Origin: Bacteroidales bacterium UBA4360
GTDB lineage: Bacteria > Bacteroidota > Bacteroidia > Bacteroidales > UBA932
Assembly (NCBI GenBank): GCA_002393945.1
Contig: DGSO01000013.1
Span: 124,001-188,000, forward strand
Length of the DNA: 64,000 bases
Direction of reading: 5' to 3'
The position numbers were made by a program, and so were the translations under genes. Numbering within the stretch: the stretch's first letter is position 1; the number at the start of each line of letters is the position of its first letter. Below, in pieces: positions 16,521-24,911 of the stretch. Under the pieces are notes generated by a model. The model saw only the letters and a list, made by a program, of their open reading frames with translations. It was not told the origin of the DNA and made no database searches.

Positions 16521-17165
16521 ATGGCAACCCGTAAATTCGGCACATGTTTCTTCGAGCAGTATGCTCAGATATCGCTTTCGGCGCTGCTGGGAAGCGAGTT
16601 TGACTGCCTTGTGAACCGTGACCGCCCGGATTTGCAGAGCACGGACGGGCACTCTATCGGCATAGAGGTTACGCGGGCCATGGAGGAGAGCAAGAACGCG
16701 CACCTGGAGTTGCTGAAAGATGTGGCCGGGATTACTCCTTCCGGTCATGACGAAGAGATAGACCGGATTCTTGAATACGGATACGGCTATGGCCTGAGCG
16801 AAGGTAAGTATATCGGAGTGAAGGAATTGTCATACTGGTCCATGGCACTGCCTCTTCGGAGAATCATCGAAAGCAAGGTGTCCAAGATTGGGAACGGTTT
16901 CTACGGTCATTATGACAAGATGGGTCTCTTCATTTTCTCCCGTGAGAATCTTCATGAGGCCGAAGCCCGGAAGGCAATGGACTACACCATGTCCCTGCAG
17001 AAGTATCTGGACATACGTTACAACCGGCTTTATCTTGCCGATGTAGATGACCTCTTTGTATGCAATCTGGACGACGGTCTGAAGGAGAGTTCAAGGCTCA
17101 CGCGGTATCCGGTGACGCAGGAGCAGCGGAAAGAGTTTTATCTGGAGGCAGTTCAAAGAGGATAG
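16521..17165 (+). CDS. Hypothetical protein with PD-(D/E)XK-like motif
   Basis: A 214-residue protein of unknown function. The run RPDLQSTDGHSIGIEVTRAM has the spacing of a PD-(D/E)XK nuclease core (Asp, then Glu about 13 residues later), but the catalytic lysine is replaced by Thr (EVT). An upstream glutamate (FFEQYAQ) could complete the site. The start ATG 16521 lies 13 bases after the previous gene; frames extending further upstream would overlap that gene. It sits between a cysteine-rich protein and dtd, with no restriction or phage genes beside it. It may be a degenerate nuclease fold with a binding role. Confidence 0.55.
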   Translation: MATRKFGTCFFEQYAQISLSALLGSEFDCLVNRDRPDLQSTDGHSIGIEVTRAMEESKNAHLELLKDVAGITPSGHDEEIDRILEYGYGYGLSEGKYIGVKELSYWSMALPLRRIIESKVSKIGNGFYGHYDKMGLFIFSRENLHEAEARKAMDYTMSLQKYLDIRYNRLYLADVDDLFVCNLDDGLKESSRLTRYPVTQEQRKEFYLEAVQRG

Positions 17166-17182
17166 GGATAAGCAGTTGACAC

Positions 17183-17635
17183 ATGCGTGCAGTAATCCAG
17201 AGAGTGACATCGGCATCCGTTACAATAGGCGGAGAGGTTAAGTCTGCCATAGGGACGGGACTTATGATTCTCCTTGGCGTCGGCCATGAGGACACGCCGG
17301 AGGACATAGACTGGCTGGTGAAAAAGATTGCCGGGCTCCGCATTTTCAACGACGATGCGGGCGTTATGAACCGCAGCGTAGTGGATGTCGGGGGAGATGC
17401 TCTGGTGGTAAGCCAGTTTACCCTGATGGCTTCTACAAAGAAAGGGAACCGGCCGTCATATATTGGTGCTGCAGGACATGAGCTGGCCATCCCGCTTTAC
17501 GATAAGTTCTGTGCAGCCCTTTCCGCAGCCATCGGACGGCCCGTTGGCACGGGAGAATTCGGGGCCGATATGAAAGTCGCCCTGGTAAATGACGGGCCGG
17601 TGACAATATGTATTGATACGAAAAACAAGCAGTGA
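17183..17635 (+). CDS. dtd: D-aminoacyl-tRNA deacylase
   Basis: Hydrolyses D-aminoacyl-tRNAs (for example D-Tyr-tRNA) in the cytoplasm, a chiral proofreading step. The 150-residue length, the N-terminal MRAVIQRVTSASVTI, the SQFTL motif and the C-terminal NDGPVT motif with the cross-subunit proline all match DTD. It is third in the operon, 17 bases after the preceding gene and 13 before the next. Confidence 0.96.
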   Translation: MRAVIQRVTSASVTIGGEVKSAIGTGLMILLGVGHEDTPEDIDWLVKKIAGLRIFNDDAGVMNRSVVDVGGDALVVSQFTLMASTKKGNRPSYIGAAGHELAIPLYDKFCAALSAAIGRPVGTGEFGADMKVALVNDGPVTICIDTKNKQ

Positions 17636-17648
17636 CAAAACAGCATAA

Positions 17649-19325
17649 ATGGAAATAACAGCAATAGTCACATCTATACTGACACTCCTGGCAGGAATCG
17701 GAGTATTCCTCATGGCTTGTCAGATGATGAGCTCCAATCTTGAGGCTGCGAGCTCTGAGAAACTTAAAAAACTCTTTTCCAAGGCTTCCGGCAGTAAGCT
17801 TCTTGGGGTTGGAATAGGTGCATTGGGTACAGCCGCAATCCAGAGTTCCGGCGCTACCACCGTCATGACCATAGGCTTCGTCAATGCGGGCATTATTTCC
17901 CTTACACAGGCCGCAACCATCATTTATGGTGCCAATATCGGAACTACGGTCACCGCCCAGATCGTGGCGCTTGGTATGTCCGGAAGCGGTTCCGTGTCTA
18001 CCAGTGTCATCTTCTCGGCCTTCGCCGGTCTGGGAGCCTTCCTGAGCATCTTTGCGAAGCGGAATTCGTATAAGACCCTGGGCGGCATTCTGGCCGGTTT
18101 CGGTCTTCTTTTCGTCGGCCTGGAACTGATGAGCGGGTCCATGGAGGTTTTTGCCTCATTGGAAGGTGTTAAAACATTTCTCGCTGGAATCAGCAGTCCG
18201 CTGCTGCTTGTCCTTTTGGGCGCAGTCTTTACTGCCATAATCCAGAGTTCATCGGTAATGACCTCCATAGCGCTTGCCATGGTGGTGACCGGACTTATCG
18301 GCATAGACCAGGGTATTTACCTTACGATGGGTTCCAATATCGGCTCATGTGTGGTCGCTGTCATAGCGGGAGTTACCAGCGGTACCAATGCCAAACGCAC
18401 CGCGCTTATCCATCTGCTCTTCAACTGTGCCGGCGTATTCATCTTTATGCTGGCGGCATGGGTGCTCGGTTGGTTTGACGTCTCTTACGGAGGCATTTTC
18501 GAGCGCCTGTTCCCCGACGCCCCGCAAATCCAGCTGGCAATGTTCCATACCTTCTTCAATACTCTGACCGTTGGAATCATGTTGCCGCTTACCGGAGCAT
18601 TGGTGACGCTGGTAAAGAGGCTGATCCCCGAAAAGCAGGTTGCTGCCAATACCGAGTTTACCCTGCACTATGTGGATGACAACATGCTCCGTACGCCTCC
18701 TGTGGCCGTTTCTCAGGTAAAACGTGAGATCCTCAGGATGGCCGATATAGCCCTTTCAAACATGGACAGGAGTCTCAGAATGGCCGTTTACCTTGACTTC
18801 TCGGAGAAGGCGGAATTTGAGTATAATGAACGTCAGCTCAACTTCATCAACAGGGAATTGGTGGTCTTCGTCGCACGCCTGAGCAGGGAAAGGGGCCTCG
18901 GCGAGAAGGATATGACCTATCTGTCAAGTACGTACAGAAGTATCAGGGACCTTGAGAGAATCGGCGATTATGCCGAAAATATAGTAGAGTACGCCACAGT
19001 CCTTGCCGATACCTCGCAACAGTTCTCCGACGATGCGAAGTATGAAATCAGCCAGTTGAAGGGCTTGCTCCATGAGCTGTACAAGAATATGATAACGGCT
19101 TATACCGATGAGGACTTCGCCGCGTTGGAGCGGGCTAATGCCATTGAGGAGGAGATTGACGACTATACCAAGCGAATGGAAGAAGGGCACGTCTCCCGCA
19201 TGGAAAAAGGAATCTGCACGCCATCTGTTGGCGCACAGTATCTAGAGCTTTCTTCCAACGCAGAGCGTATTGCTGACCATATGATCAACATCGCAAAATC
19301 TATCAAATCACTTCAAATCAAGTAA
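17649..19325 (+). CDS. Na+/phosphate cotransporter family protein with PhoU-like C-terminus
   Basis: A 558-residue inner-membrane transporter of the NptA/YjbB group. Two inverted repeats of the Na/Pi cotransporter domain are visible by their QSS motifs, AAIQSSGATTVMT and AIIQSSSVMTSIA, each in a hydrophobic hairpin. From about residue 340 the protein becomes soluble and helical with PhoU-like features (REILRMADIALSNMDRSLR, RIADHMINIAKSI), expected to regulate transport on the cytoplasmic side. It is last in the operon and its stop lies four bases from that of the convergent lipoprotein gene, with no terminator visible. Confidence 0.92.
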   Translation: MEITAIVTSILTLLAGIGVFLMACQMMSSNLEAASSEKLKKLFSKASGSKLLGVGIGALGTAAIQSSGATTVMTIGFVNAGIISLTQAATIIYGANIGTTVTAQIVALGMSGSGSVSTSVIFSAFAGLGAFLSIFAKRNSYKTLGGILAGFGLLFVGLELMSGSMEVFASLEGVKTFLAGISSPLLLVLLGAVFTAIIQSSSVMTSIALAMVVTGLIGIDQGIYLTMGSNIGSCVVAVIAGVTSGTNAKRTALIHLLFNCAGVFIFMLAAWVLGWFDVSYGGIFERLFPDAPQIQLAMFHTFFNTLTVGIMLPLTGALVTLVKRLIPEKQVAANTEFTLHYVDDNMLRTPPVAVSQVKREILRMADIALSNMDRSLRMAVYLDFSEKAEFEYNERQLNFINRELVVFVARLSRERGLGEKDMTYLSSTYRSIRDLERIGDYAENIVEYATVLADTSQQFSDDAKYEISQLKGLLHELYKNMITAYTDEDFAALERANAIEEEIDDYTKRMEEGHVSRMEKGICTPSVGAQYLELSSNAERIADHMINIAKSIKSLQIK

Positions 19326-19328
19326 TTG

Positions 19329-20129
19329 TCAATATTGAATACTCACTGAGTACTTGCTGCCGTCACCCTCTTCCTGGGAGGTGATTTCTATGATGCGGCC
19401 GTCTGTGTCTTTCTTGTAATCGTAGTTGCGGGTGAAAGATTTGGTCTTGGTGGTGGTAGTGTATGAAGCGGGGAGGTGGGCACTGTGGCTGCCTGTCATT
19501 CTGTACATGTAATTGTCTGAAGTGACATCGAAGAGGATAGGATCCATGCCCTTCTTGAACGGATTCTCATCCGGCAGATAAGAGATGGTTATGGTTTCGG
19601 AATCGTCCGCGATGCTCACGATGTCACCATTCTCCCATTTGACGGTGTAGGTGGTCTCGTAGGTTGTGCCGCCTTTGACAAAGCTGGTTACGCGGTCTTC
19701 CTGGTATGTGTAAGACTCCGTGCTTTTAAGGTCTGCCAGCTCAAAAAATGACGAGGTAAGCTTCCATTTCTCATCAAAAGTAAGGTTTGTGACCGTGGGC
19801 GCGCCAAAGAAATCGAGTTCTCCTTCAGAACGGTCTGTTCTGACTGCCGTATGGTCAAACTCGTTATAGGTATATGATGAGGTACTTGACGAGTTTGCTT
19901 TCAAAGCATTTTCCTGTGTGGAATATTTGTGGCTCGTGGAAGAGACTGAAGAAATGCGCCCGGCCGGGTCGTAAACGGGTACTATGTCGTGTCTTACGGT
20001 TACGGTCCCATTCTGGATGAGGGAGCGGGAGTACGATTTTATTACAGGAGACACGGGCTTTTCTTCTTTGCTGCAGCTGCTGATGATGATGGCAAGGGCT
20101 GCTATGCATGCAGGGATGATTCTTTTCAT
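19329..20129 (-). CDS. Lipoprotein of unknown function
   Basis: A 266-residue product with a lipoprotein signal: MKRII, a hydrophobic stretch, then the lipobox IISSC with the lipidated cysteine near 19. The mature part is rich in Ser/Thr and Tyr, with repeated short beta-like units (SYTYNEFDHTAV, YTYQEDRVTSF, NYDYKKDTDGRIIEI), resembling the DUF4595-type or RHS-like beta proteins of Bacteroidales. The assignment is tentative. It should sit on the periplasmic face of a membrane. It is monocistronic, with a TATTTTTG box upstream. Confidence 0.75.
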   Translation of the reverse strand: MKRIIPACIAALAIIISSCSKEEKPVSPVIKSYSRSLIQNGTVTVRHDIVPVYDPAGRISSVSSTSHKYSTQENALKANSSSTSSYTYNEFDHTAVRTDRSEGELDFFGAPTVTNLTFDEKWKLTSSFFELADLKSTESYTYQEDRVTSFVKGGTTYETTYTVKWENGDIVSIADDSETITISYLPDENPFKKGMDPILFDVTSDNYMYRMTGSHSAHLPASYTTTTKTKSFTRNYDYKKDTDGRIIEITSQEEGDGSKYSVSIQY

Positions 20130-20148
20130 ATTATATACATTTTGGCTG

Positions 20149-20178
20149 CAAAAATAAGAAAAACGGAGGAAAACGCAA
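20149..20178 (-). promoter_or_regulatory. Candidate promoter of the lipoprotein gene
   Basis: Minus strand: TTTG (20178-20175), 18 bases, TATTTTTG (20156-20149). The spacing is one or two bases shorter than usual. Confidence 0.5.
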
Positions 20179-20203
20179 AACTTGTCCGCAGTGTTTTCAC
20201 ACT

Positions 20204-20235
20204 GACATTATGGCACTGAAAAATGCCAAAATGTC
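20204..20235 (+). promoter_or_regulatory. Operator-like palindrome upstream of the small heat-shock gene
   Basis: GACATTATGGCA (20204-20215) and TGCCAAAATGTC (20224-20235) are complementary at 11 of 12 positions around an 8-base spacer. Each arm also carries two half-sites of the form TGNCA-N3-TGNC, with the left arm counted from the T at 20203. This looks like a site for a dimeric or tetrameric regulator. A sigma-54 reading fails because GG and GC are 11 rather than 10 bases apart. Confidence 0.5.
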
Positions 20236-20349
20236 CATTTTGCGCAGCTGGCCCAGGCCTTGCAATTACTACAGGCGTTCCGGTTAAGGAACCCGGACGG
20301 AAGGTCACGTAAGGGCCGGAAGCCGGAGAAGATTTAAATTGCATTTGTT

Positions 20350-20781
20350 ATGTTACCTATGATTAGAAAAAACGAAAGCTGGTTGCCTGACATTTTCAAT
20401 GATTTCTTCGACAACAGCTGGATGGAAAGAACGAACTATACCGCTCCGGCCATCAATGTTATAGAAAACGAAAAAGATTACGAAGTGGAACTTGCCGCTC
20501 CGGGACTCACCAAAGAAGACTTTCAGGTACATGTCGATGAGGAAAACAACCTTGTCATCAACATGGAAAAGAAGGCGGAGAACCAGGAGAAGAAGCATCA
20601 CGGCAGGTATCTCCGCAGGGAATTCTCCTACGAAAAGTTCCAGCAGATGCTGATGCTACCTGAAGATGCCGAGGCCGAAAAGATCGAGGCCAAAGTCGAA
20701 AACGGCGTTCTGCATGTATCTATCCCCAAGAAGGAAAAGACTGACATCCAGAAAGCAGTCAAGAAGATTGACATCAAGTAA
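20350..20781 (+). CDS. Small heat-shock protein, Hsp20/alpha-crystallin family
   Basis: A 143-residue ATP-independent chaperone that holds unfolding proteins in the cytoplasm. The alpha-crystallin domain covers about 35-130: APAINVIENEKDYEVELAAP, the central beta strands, and NGVLHVSIPK containing the conserved G-V-L. An ATG also lies three codons downstream (MIRKNESW). The gene has a 220-base upstream region containing a 32-base palindrome, which suggests regulated expression. Its last eight bases overlap the end of the convergent acyltransferase gene. Confidence 0.93.
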   Translation: MLPMIRKNESWLPDIFNDFFDNSWMERTNYTAPAINVIENEKDYEVELAAPGLTKEDFQVHVDEENNLVINMEKKAENQEKKHHGRYLRREFSYEKFQQMLMLPEDAEAEKIEAKVENGVLHVSIPKKEKTDIQKAVKKIDIK

Positions 20782-21934
20782 GGTATTTCCCCACTTTGGG
20801 AATCTTCCGGATAAGGCCGCAGGCAAAGGCTACCAGTATGTAGCTGATGACTGCGGCCATTATTATCTGTACCGGCGTGGTCCAGATGCCAAGCACGCCG
20901 TCTGCCCCAAGCCCCAGAGTCTTTCTGAGCCATGCCGATACGAGCCCGAGAACCAGCATGTGGCTGAGGTACATGCCGTAACCGGCGTTGGAAACAGGGA
21001 GGACGACGCCGTGGTAGAAAGCACCGTCTGCCTTGATTCTCCTCAGGACGAGTATCCAGCCGATGGCCATAAGCGTGACGCCGATGGAATCATTGAGCCA
21101 GGTGGTCTCCCAGATTGCAGCAAGGCCGGTTGGCCCTTCGATGGGGAAAACGCCTGCAGAATCGGCCAACACCCTGCTGATGAAACCGTAAACGCTGATG
21201 GCGAAGCCGGCAGCAAAGGAGGGAACCGCAATTGCCAGTGTCTTCTTCCAGGAAAGTTCTCCCACAAAGCGCCTGAAGTAAAGCCCGAGAAGAAGATAGC
21301 CTATGAAGCCGCTGATGTAATAAAACAGGCCGTACGTATTCCAGCTGGCCTCTCCCCAGAGTGGATATTTTGCCGGATTCGGAATGCCGGAAGGCCCGTA
21401 AATCACCGGGGCCGATCCTCCGAGCCATACCCTGACAAGCGGAATCAGTGTGGTGAAAAGCCAGATTCCAAGATACACCTGCAGCTCTTTCTTTCCAACT
21501 TTTTCTGCCCAGGGGGAGAGCATCGGCATAATCAGATAAAGGCCGATGAGCATGTATACGAACCACAGATGCCCGGCCGCATAGTTGAAATTCCACAGGA
21601 GGTCCTTGAAATTCTGCACGGGTTCTCCCCAGACTAAAGCATAGACGGTGGTCCAGAACAAAAACGGCACCAGGATACGTGAGGCGCGTCTTTTGAAAAA
21701 CTCGCCGGCGGGGTAGTGAAGCGGGAACTGCAGGTAACTGGACGCAATGACAAACAGCACTACGGCCGCCCTTGAAAACACGTCCATGACTGCCGCCCAC
21801 ACCGCATCTGACTGAGTGAGGATCAGCGAGCCTTCACCACCGAGGTAAAAAGGCTCTGTACTATGTGTGAGCATGACAAGGAAACAGGCTGTTACCCGAA
21901 GCCAGTCTATCCAGATTTCCCTTTGCGAATTCAT
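20774..21934 (-). CDS. Acyltransferase family 3 membrane protein
   Basis: A 386-residue integral membrane protein with about ten hydrophobic segments. The start REIWIDWLRVTACFLVMLTH carries the Arg...His pair typical of acyltransferase family 3 (OafA/NodX-like), which O-acylates cell-surface sugars. The acceptor cannot be deduced; no glycan cluster is adjacent. A TATCTTTG box lies 18 bases upstream of the ATG. The 3' end overlaps the small heat-shock gene by eight bases. Confidence 0.85.
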   Translation of the reverse strand: MNSQREIWIDWLRVTACFLVMLTHSTEPFYLGGEGSLILTQSDAVWAAVMDVFSRAAVVLFVIASSYLQFPLHYPAGEFFKRRASRILVPFLFWTTVYALVWGEPVQNFKDLLWNFNYAAGHLWFVYMLIGLYLIMPMLSPWAEKVGKKELQVYLGIWLFTTLIPLVRVWLGGSAPVIYGPSGIPNPAKYPLWGEASWNTYGLFYYISGFIGYLLLGLYFRRFVGELSWKKTLAIAVPSFAAGFAISVYGFISRVLADSAGVFPIEGPTGLAAIWETTWLNDSIGVTLMAIGWILVLRRIKADGAFYHGVVLPVSNAGYGMYLSHMLVLGLVSAWLRKTLGLGADGVLGIWTTPVQIIMAAVISYILVAFACGLIRKIPKVGKYLT

Positions 21935-21951
21935 TGCGTCTTTGTTTTTCG

Positions 21952-21959
21952 CAAAGATA
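21952..21959 (-). promoter_or_regulatory. Candidate -7 box for the acyltransferase gene
   Basis: Minus strand TATCTTTG, a consensus match; no clear -33 element. Confidence 0.45.
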
Positions 21960-21967
21960 GCATTTTT

Positions 21968-23245
21968 TTACGCGAGATCGTCCAGTGTTGCCGATACGGG
22001 AATCTCCAGGGCTGAAAGCTGTCTGAGGAAAGCAAATTCAAAGCTGTCACGGGCAATCTTCCTGGTAAAATGGAAGTACAGTTTCCCGTTGTATCCAAGG
22101 CAGGATGCGGCACCGCTGTTGCCCCTCTGGCGTCCGAGCATGAAATCCATGTCCTCTATATATGGCACCATAGACTGCGGAACACTTACGTTTCCCATGT
22201 TGGAAAGGGTCTGGGAACAGAATCTGTCTCCGTGAAGCAGGTTAATGATATCTATGATAGGGTGCTTGAATACAAGAGGCAGGCAGCGGACGATAAGCAT
22301 TTCCTCCAGCTCCACGTTGGCCGCAATCTTGGGCTCCAGTTCGCTGAGCTGCAGATTATGTGCTTTCTGGCTCTTTATGTGGCTTACAATCTGATCAAAT
22401 GTGAGGTAGCCGTCCTTGACATCCATGCCAAGGTTGACGTAGGAAGAGAAATTCCTCACAGTGCGGCTCTTGTAAATAGGGCGGAGGTTTACTGGAACCG
22501 AAACCTTCAGTACAGAACGCTTCTTGCTGTTTTCATCATGCTTGTGCTCTTCCTGAAGCGCCCATAGCATGACGGAAGTCAGAAGGTCCGTGACAGTGCA
22601 GCCGTATTTTTTGCAGACGCTGCCTATCCTGTCAAGCGGCATGACAAGCCTTAAATCTTTTACGGCACCGAAGGGGAGTGCGCTGCCATGGATGTGATAT
22701 GCATCCACATTCTTTTCCAGCGTTCCGTGACGGCCGGTAAAGACTGTTTTGAAGCTGTCTTCCACCTCTGCATAAACAGGACTGTCCTTGGGGTCCAGGG
22801 CAATTGCATTGTAATCTATCTGCACTCCATATTTGCGGTGCAGGTATTCGCCCGTAAGAGTGAGAAGGAATGACATGGCGCCGAATCCGTCCGTCAGTGC
22901 ATGGAATATATCCAGAAATATCTGGTTGCCGCGGGCGCTCACCCTGTAGAGCAGTCCGCCCTGCTCGTGAAAGCAGAAACTTTTGAGCGGTTTCACCTCC
23001 ATCACCTTGGGAGCTTTCTCCACTCTTTTGAGGTACCACCAAAATGCTCCGGCCTTCAAGGTGCAGCGGAAGGTGGGAATCCGTTCCGATACGGTTCCGA
23101 GAGCTGCCTGAAGAACTTCTTTGTCGATATTCTCTTTAAGGCTTACCCTCATCCTGTACAGGGACGAGTAATGCTTGGACATTGAAGCAGGATATATGTT
23201 GGCGGCATTGTCAAGCCTTAGTCTGTCGGGAATAGATGCTGTCAT
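21968..23245 (-). CDS. Condensation-domain-like (alcohol acetyltransferase-type) protein
   Basis: A 425-residue cytoplasmic protein related to the CoA-dependent acyltransferase/condensation superfamily. The diagnostic HxxxDG motif is present as HALTDGFGAMS, and a C-terminal region with SNMGNVSVP resembles the DFGWG-side strand of the fold. The chosen ATG (MTASIPDRLRLDNAANI) is 25 codons inside a longer frame. It starts just after a TACTTTTG box, and the family usually begins with such an 'ANIYPAS' segment. Substrate unknown. It may acylate an alcohol or amine, perhaps in lipid formation. Confidence 0.72.
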   Translation of the reverse strand: MTASIPDRLRLDNAANIYPASMSKHYSSLYRMRVSLKENIDKEVLQAALGTVSERIPTFRCTLKAGAFWWYLKRVEKAPKVMEVKPLKSFCFHEQGGLLYRVSARGNQIFLDIFHALTDGFGAMSFLLTLTGEYLHRKYGVQIDYNAIALDPKDSPVYAEVEDSFKTVFTGRHGTLEKNVDAYHIHGSALPFGAVKDLRLVMPLDRIGSVCKKYGCTVTDLLTSVMLWALQEEHKHDENSKKRSVLKVSVPVNLRPIYKSRTVRNFSSYVNLGMDVKDGYLTFDQIVSHIKSQKAHNLQLSELEPKIAANVELEEMLIVRCLPLVFKHPIIDIINLLHGDRFCSQTLSNMGNVSVPQSMVPYIEDMDFMLGRQRGNSGAASCLGYNGKLYFHFTRKIARDSFEFAFLRQLSALEIPVSATLDDLA

Positions 23246-23263
23246 TGCTTTCAAGTTTTGATG

Positions 23264-23271
23264 CAAAAGTA
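23264..23271 (-). promoter_or_regulatory. Candidate -7 box for the condensation-like gene
   Basis: Minus strand TACTTTTG, about 18 bases before the chosen ATG; no -33 box at the usual distance. It supports the shorter start at 23245. Confidence 0.45.
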
Positions 23272-23421
23272 CAGCAGTCTTCCAGCCCAGGGAAACAAAT
23301 GTTACGTGGGACGGACGCAAGTGACAAAATGAATGTTTTAGGGATTAAACATGCGTTTTTGGGACGAAATTGTGGCATAAAACACATTTGTCCCACCAAA
23401 TTGACGATGAAACTATAATAA

Positions 23422-23457
23422 AATATCCGGGCTTTTCACTCGAAAAGTCCGGATATT
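23422..23457 (-). terminator. Terminator after rpmE
   Basis: A 16-base stem with one G-T wobble: AATATCCGG plus GCTTTTC pairs with GAAAAGT plus CCGGATATT around ACTC. It starts 20 bases beyond the L31 stop codon and on the minus strand is followed by ATTTTATTATAG. Confidence 0.75.
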
Positions 23458-23477
23458 CACCTTTCTGGCTGCAGAAC

Positions 23478-23729
23478 TTATTTCTTGCGGCTCTTGTATC
23501 TCTGGTAGAACATATCCACGCGACCGGCAGTATCCACAAGCTTCACCTTTCCGGTATAGAACGGATGGGAAGTGTTGGAAATTTCCAGCTTCACCAGCGG
23601 GTACTCAACGCCTTCCACAGTGATGTTCTCCTTGGAAGGGGCGCAGGAACGGGTGATGAAGACAGTGTCGTTTGACATATCCTTGAAAGCTACAAGACGG
23701 TAGGTTTCGGGATGGATTCCTTTCTTCAT
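23478..23729 (-). CDS. rpmE2: 50S ribosomal protein L31, type B
   Basis: An 83-residue ribosomal protein of the large subunit. The start MKKGIHPETYRLVAFKDMS and the end VDMFYQRYKSRKK are those of type B L31. It lacks the paired cysteines of the zinc-binding type A form and has a single Cys, so it does not depend on zinc. It is monocistronic with its own consensus promoter and a strong hairpin terminator. Confidence 0.97.
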   Translation of the reverse strand: MKKGIHPETYRLVAFKDMSNDTVFITRSCAPSKENITVEGVEYPLVKLEISNTSHPFYTGKVKLVDTAGRVDMFYQRYKSRKK

Positions 23730-23765
23730 TTTACGTAAAAACTAATTGTTAACAATTTGGGACCG

Positions 23766-23797
23766 CAAAGATAGGAAAATTCTTTTGTTCCTCCAAA
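23766..23797 (-). promoter_or_regulatory. Promoter of rpmE
   Basis: Minus strand: TTTG (23797-23794), 20 bases, TATCTTTG (23773-23766). Full consensus. Confidence 0.75.
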
Positions 23798-23805
23798 TAT
23801 TATTG

Positions 23806-23833
23806 AGATTTCTCGACTTGGCTCGAAATGACA
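23806..23833 (-). repeat. Dispersed short repeat, copy 2
   Basis: On the minus strand this reads TGTCATTTCGAGCC followed by AAGTCGAGAAATCT, 27 of 28 bases identical to the copy at 35852-35879. It lies just beyond the namZ stop codon. Related copies are at 584-620 and 29962-29988. Confidence 0.75.
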
Positions 23834-23843
23834 AGAGAAGAGG

Positions 23844-24911
23844 CTATTTCATTCTGTATGGCTGGTCGTCATAAAGAAGGTAGCGCTTGGCTTTCCTTAT
23901 CCATTTTTGCTCTTCCAGCTTTACGTGTTCCTGAATTACATCGAATGAAATATTCTCCTTCAGGTACTGTTCAAGGACCGGGTCTGCCAGTTTTGCCCAG
24001 AATGCCGGCTCAAACTCAAAAGCCGAATAATGCTCCCTGAACCACCTCATGAGATGCAGCGTGTGCAGCAGGCTGTGGTAGTTTTCTCCGGGAAGCAGCA
24101 TTATCTGGAAGCCGAAACAGCGTTCGCCGGCATATCGGCCTGCGGATGGCGTGAAAGAGCAGGGACGGAGCAAGGCCCCGGGAGCCTGGGGGAGCTCCTG
24201 CGGATGAATCGGCTTCACGAAAGGTGCTCCTATATACTCGTACGGGCGGGATGTGCCGATACCGGGCGTAATCGTGGTATTGTTCCAGAGGCCTCCGCCG
24301 CTGTAAAGGTATGGGCTGAATAAACCGGGCATGTCCGATGCGGGAGCTATCGTCCATGGCATGAGCTGCCTGACGCTGCTGCTGGCCCTTGCCGATATAA
24401 CGTGAATCGGGAACTTTGCGCCGATCTCGCTGGCATAGAGGTTTACGAGCTCTCCAAGCGTGAGACCGTGCCTGTTCGCAACTTTCGGGACGTACATTTC
24501 TCCTGTCACGGAAGGGATAGTGCCTTCCACGACCCTTCCGGAGGGATTAATGTGGTCCACGATGTACAGGGAAGGAGCTTCCTCTCCAAGGAGGGCCATC
24601 ATTTCCATGAGCTGCATGACGTCCTTGGTATAGTTGAAATACCTTACTCCTACGTCCTGTATTTCGACCACGATGGCGTCGAGGTCCCTGAGCTGTTCCG
24701 CCTCGAAGGCTATGTGATTCGTCCCGGGGGTGAGTTCGGCCTCCCTTGGGTTGAATACCACCTTCAGATTGCCTCTGTCCTTGAATATATCGTACATCCA
24801 CCTGCCGGATGCGGTATCCCAGCAGTTCTGGGTGCAGAAACAGCCCACCCTGCCATACAGCAAGGCTTTGTCCAGCTGGTCCTCCAGCGGAGTTGTCCTG
24901 AATGAAAACAC
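23844..24911 (-). CDS. namZ: Exo-beta-N-acetylmuramidase NamZ-like (DUF1343)
   Basis: A 355-residue member of DUF1343, the family of the Bacillus exo-muramidase NamZ, which removes terminal MurNAc from peptidoglycan fragments. Typical segments are VFNPREAELTPGTNH, IVVEIQDVGVRYFNYTKD, YIVDHINPSGR and VANRHGLTLGELVNLY. No signal peptide is seen, so it may act on recycled muropeptides in the cytoplasm. Start is GTG, overlapping the glmM stop by one base (TAGTG), so translation is coupled. It is somewhat shorter than many family members. Confidence 0.85.
   Translation of the reverse strand: MFSFRTTPLEDQLDKALLYGRVGCFCTQNCWDTASGRWMYDIFKDRGNLKVVFNPREAELTPGTNHIAFEAEQLRDLDAIVVEIQDVGVRYFNYTKDVMQLMEMMALLGEEAPSLYIVDHINPSGRVVEGTIPSVTGEMYVPKVANRHGLTLGELVNLYASEIGAKFPIHVISARASSSVRQLMPWTIAPASDMPGLFSPYLYSGGGLWNNTTITPGIGTSRPYEYIGAPFVKPIHPQELPQAPGALLRPCSFTPSAGRYAGERCFGFQIMLLPGENYHSLLHTLHLMRWFREHYSAFEFEPAFWAKLADPVLEQYLKENISFDVIQEHVKLEEQKWIRKAKRYLLYDDQPYRMK

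Noticed and set aside
20211..20228. Sigma-54 promoter before hsp20
   Set aside because: TGGCAC and TGCC are present, but the GG-GC spacing is 11 bases instead of 10, and the sequence is better explained as a palindrome.
20666..21637. 323-codon open frame on the plus strand
   Set aside because: Overlaps hsp20 and is antisense to the acyltransferase; composition is that of a shadow frame.
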